NCBI RefSeq assembly: GCF_016863015.1
Contig: NZ_BOOB01000017.1
Location: forward strand, 1-64,000
DNA: 64,000 nt
Direction: 5' to 3'
DNA from: Microbispora amethystogenes
GTDB taxonomy: Bacteria; Actinomycetota; Actinomycetes; Streptosporangiales; Streptosporangiaceae
Shown one piece after another: positions 63,222-64,000 of the stretch. The notes below the pieces were generated by a model that was given only the letters and a program-made list of their open reading frames with translations, searched no databases and had not been told where the DNA came from. The position numbers were made by a program, and so were the translations under genes. How positions within the stretch are numbered: the stretch's first letter is position 1; each line of letters begins with the position of its first letter.

Positions 63222-64000
63222 TCAGCCGCGGCGGTGCACCAGCGGGCGCCACCAGTCCTGGTGGTCCCGGTACCAGCGCACGACGTCCGCGAGCCCCTCG
63301 TCGAACCCCGTCAGGGGCTCGTGGCCGATGGCCCGGATCTTTCCGCTGTCCAGCGCGTACCGCCGGTCGTGCCCCGGCCGGTCGGGTACGTGCTCGACCA
63401 TCTCCCATCCGACGCCGAAGGCGTCCAGGATGCGGCGGGTGAGGTCGAGGTTGCTCAGCTCGACGCCGCCGCCGATGTTGTAGACCTCGCCGGGCTCCCC
63501 CTTGTCCAGCACGAGCTGGACGCCCCGGCAGTGGTCGTCCACGTGCAGCCACTCCCGCACGTTGCCGCCGTCGCCGTACAACGGCACGGGACGCCCGTCG
63601 ATCAGGTTGGTGACGAACAGCGGGAGGACCTTCTCCGGATACTGGTACGGCCCGTAGTTGTTGGAGCACCTGGTCACCCGGACGTCCATCCCGTACGTGC
63701 GGTGGTAGGCGCGGCAGAGCAGGTCGGCCCCGGCCTTGGCGGCCGAGTAGGGCGAGTTCGGCAGCAGCGGCTCCGCCTCCGTCCACGTCCCCTCGTCGAC
63801 CGAGCCGTACACCTCGTCGGTGGACACCTGGACGAACGTGCGCACGCCCGCCTCCAGGGCGGCCTGCAGCAGCCGCTGCGTGCCCAGCACGTTGGTCGTC
63901 ACGAAGTCGCCCGCGCCGCTGATCGACCGGTCGACGTGGGTCTCGGCGGCGAAGTTCACGACCACGTCGTGCCCGGGGACCAGCTTGCGCAGCAGCGCCG
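63222..64000 (-). CDS. rmlB: dTDP-glucose 4,6-dehydratase, N-terminus cut by window edge
   Basis: The reading frame runs off the right edge; 259 codons are visible. NFAAETHVDRSI, then QVSTDEVYGSV (catalytic Thr-Asp-Glu) and YSAAKAGADLL (Tyr-xxx-Lys) are the RmlB signatures, followed by RCSNNYGPYQYPEKVLPLFV. The enzyme makes dTDP-4-keto-6-deoxyglucose, the entry step to rhamnose and many deoxysugars. It is upstream of the UDP-sugar dehydrogenase, 33 bases apart, so the two form part of a sugar-nucleotide operon that continues beyond 64000. Confidence 0.93.
   Translation of the reverse strand, partial: ALLRKLVPGHDVVVNFAAETHVDRSISGAGDFVTTNVLGTQRLLQAALEAGVRTFVQVSTDEVYGSVDEGTWTEAEPLLPNSPYSAAKAGADLLCRAYHRTYGMDVRVTRCSNNYGPYQYPEKVLPLFVTNLIDGRPVPLYGDGGNVREWLHVDDHCRGVQLVLDKGEPGEVYNIGGGVELSNLDLTRRILDAFGVGWEMVEHVPDRPGHDRRYALDSGKIRAIGHEPLTGFDEGLADVVRWYRDHQDWWRPLVHRRG

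Overview
The window is about 70% GC, uses many GTG/TTG starts and carries a complete Pup-proteasome system (Pup, Dop, PafA, PrcA, PrcB, ARC/Mpa-type ATPase). This points to a filamentous actinomycete. The gene content (tandem-domain PAP2 protein, GH46 chitosanase, M50/RecB/TrmI block, MetH/PAC2 block) fits the Streptosporangiales or a relative, but the genus is my inference, not a measurement.

Layout. 1-420: a decayed IS200/IS605 transposase relic. 460-2628: a Cys-rich HTH regulator with a DUF3291 protein, and a secreted GH46 chitosanase. 2767-25844: the Pup-proteasome locus, all core genes on the minus strand in the order trmI, arc, dop, pup, prcB, prcA, pafA, FKBP lipoprotein. It is opened up by inserted blocks: an acyltransferase between arc and dop; a two-component system with a PepSY protein, a secreted protein and an HGD-type kinase between dop and pup; a Gfo/Idh oxidoreductase, a GH38 alpha-mannosidase and a tandem PAP2 protein between pup and prcB; and a lipoprotein between prcA and pafA. 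Each core gene or pair has its own flanking hairpins, so the pathway seems to be transcribed in pieces rather than as one operon.

25963-34217: a double GNAT protein, a TetR-controlled PfkB kinase plus class-III aminotransferase pair, an FHA protein, an M50 site-2 protease with CBS domains and a RecB-type Fe-S nuclease. 34419-36564: a NarL-type two-component pair bridged by a 21-codon mini-ORF. 36808-42825: a five-gene peptide/opine-type ABC importer (permease, binding protein, permease, two ATPases). 43222-49059: a membrane protein, a HAD phosphatase, cobalamin-dependent MetH and a PAC2-family protein. 49108-50552: an ArsR regulator with an SRPBCC protein and a TIGR03086 protein, preceded by two palindromic operators.

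50615-60558: a complete assimilatory nitrate/nitrite island on the minus strand: NarK transporter, NasA-type nitrate reductase, its FAD/[2Fe-2S] electron-transfer partner, NirB, NirD, a HemD-winged-helix regulator resembling NnaR, and a CbiX-type chelatase, most coupled by ATGA-type overlaps. 61096-64000: a Tat-exported peptidoglycan amidase and two nucleotide-sugar genes (UDP-sugar 6-dehydrogenase and a truncated dTDP-glucose 4,6-dehydratase) that look like the edge of a polysaccharide or natural-product sugar cluster.

Limits: all calls come from reading the sequence. Regulatory sites, promoters and terminators are pattern-based and untested.
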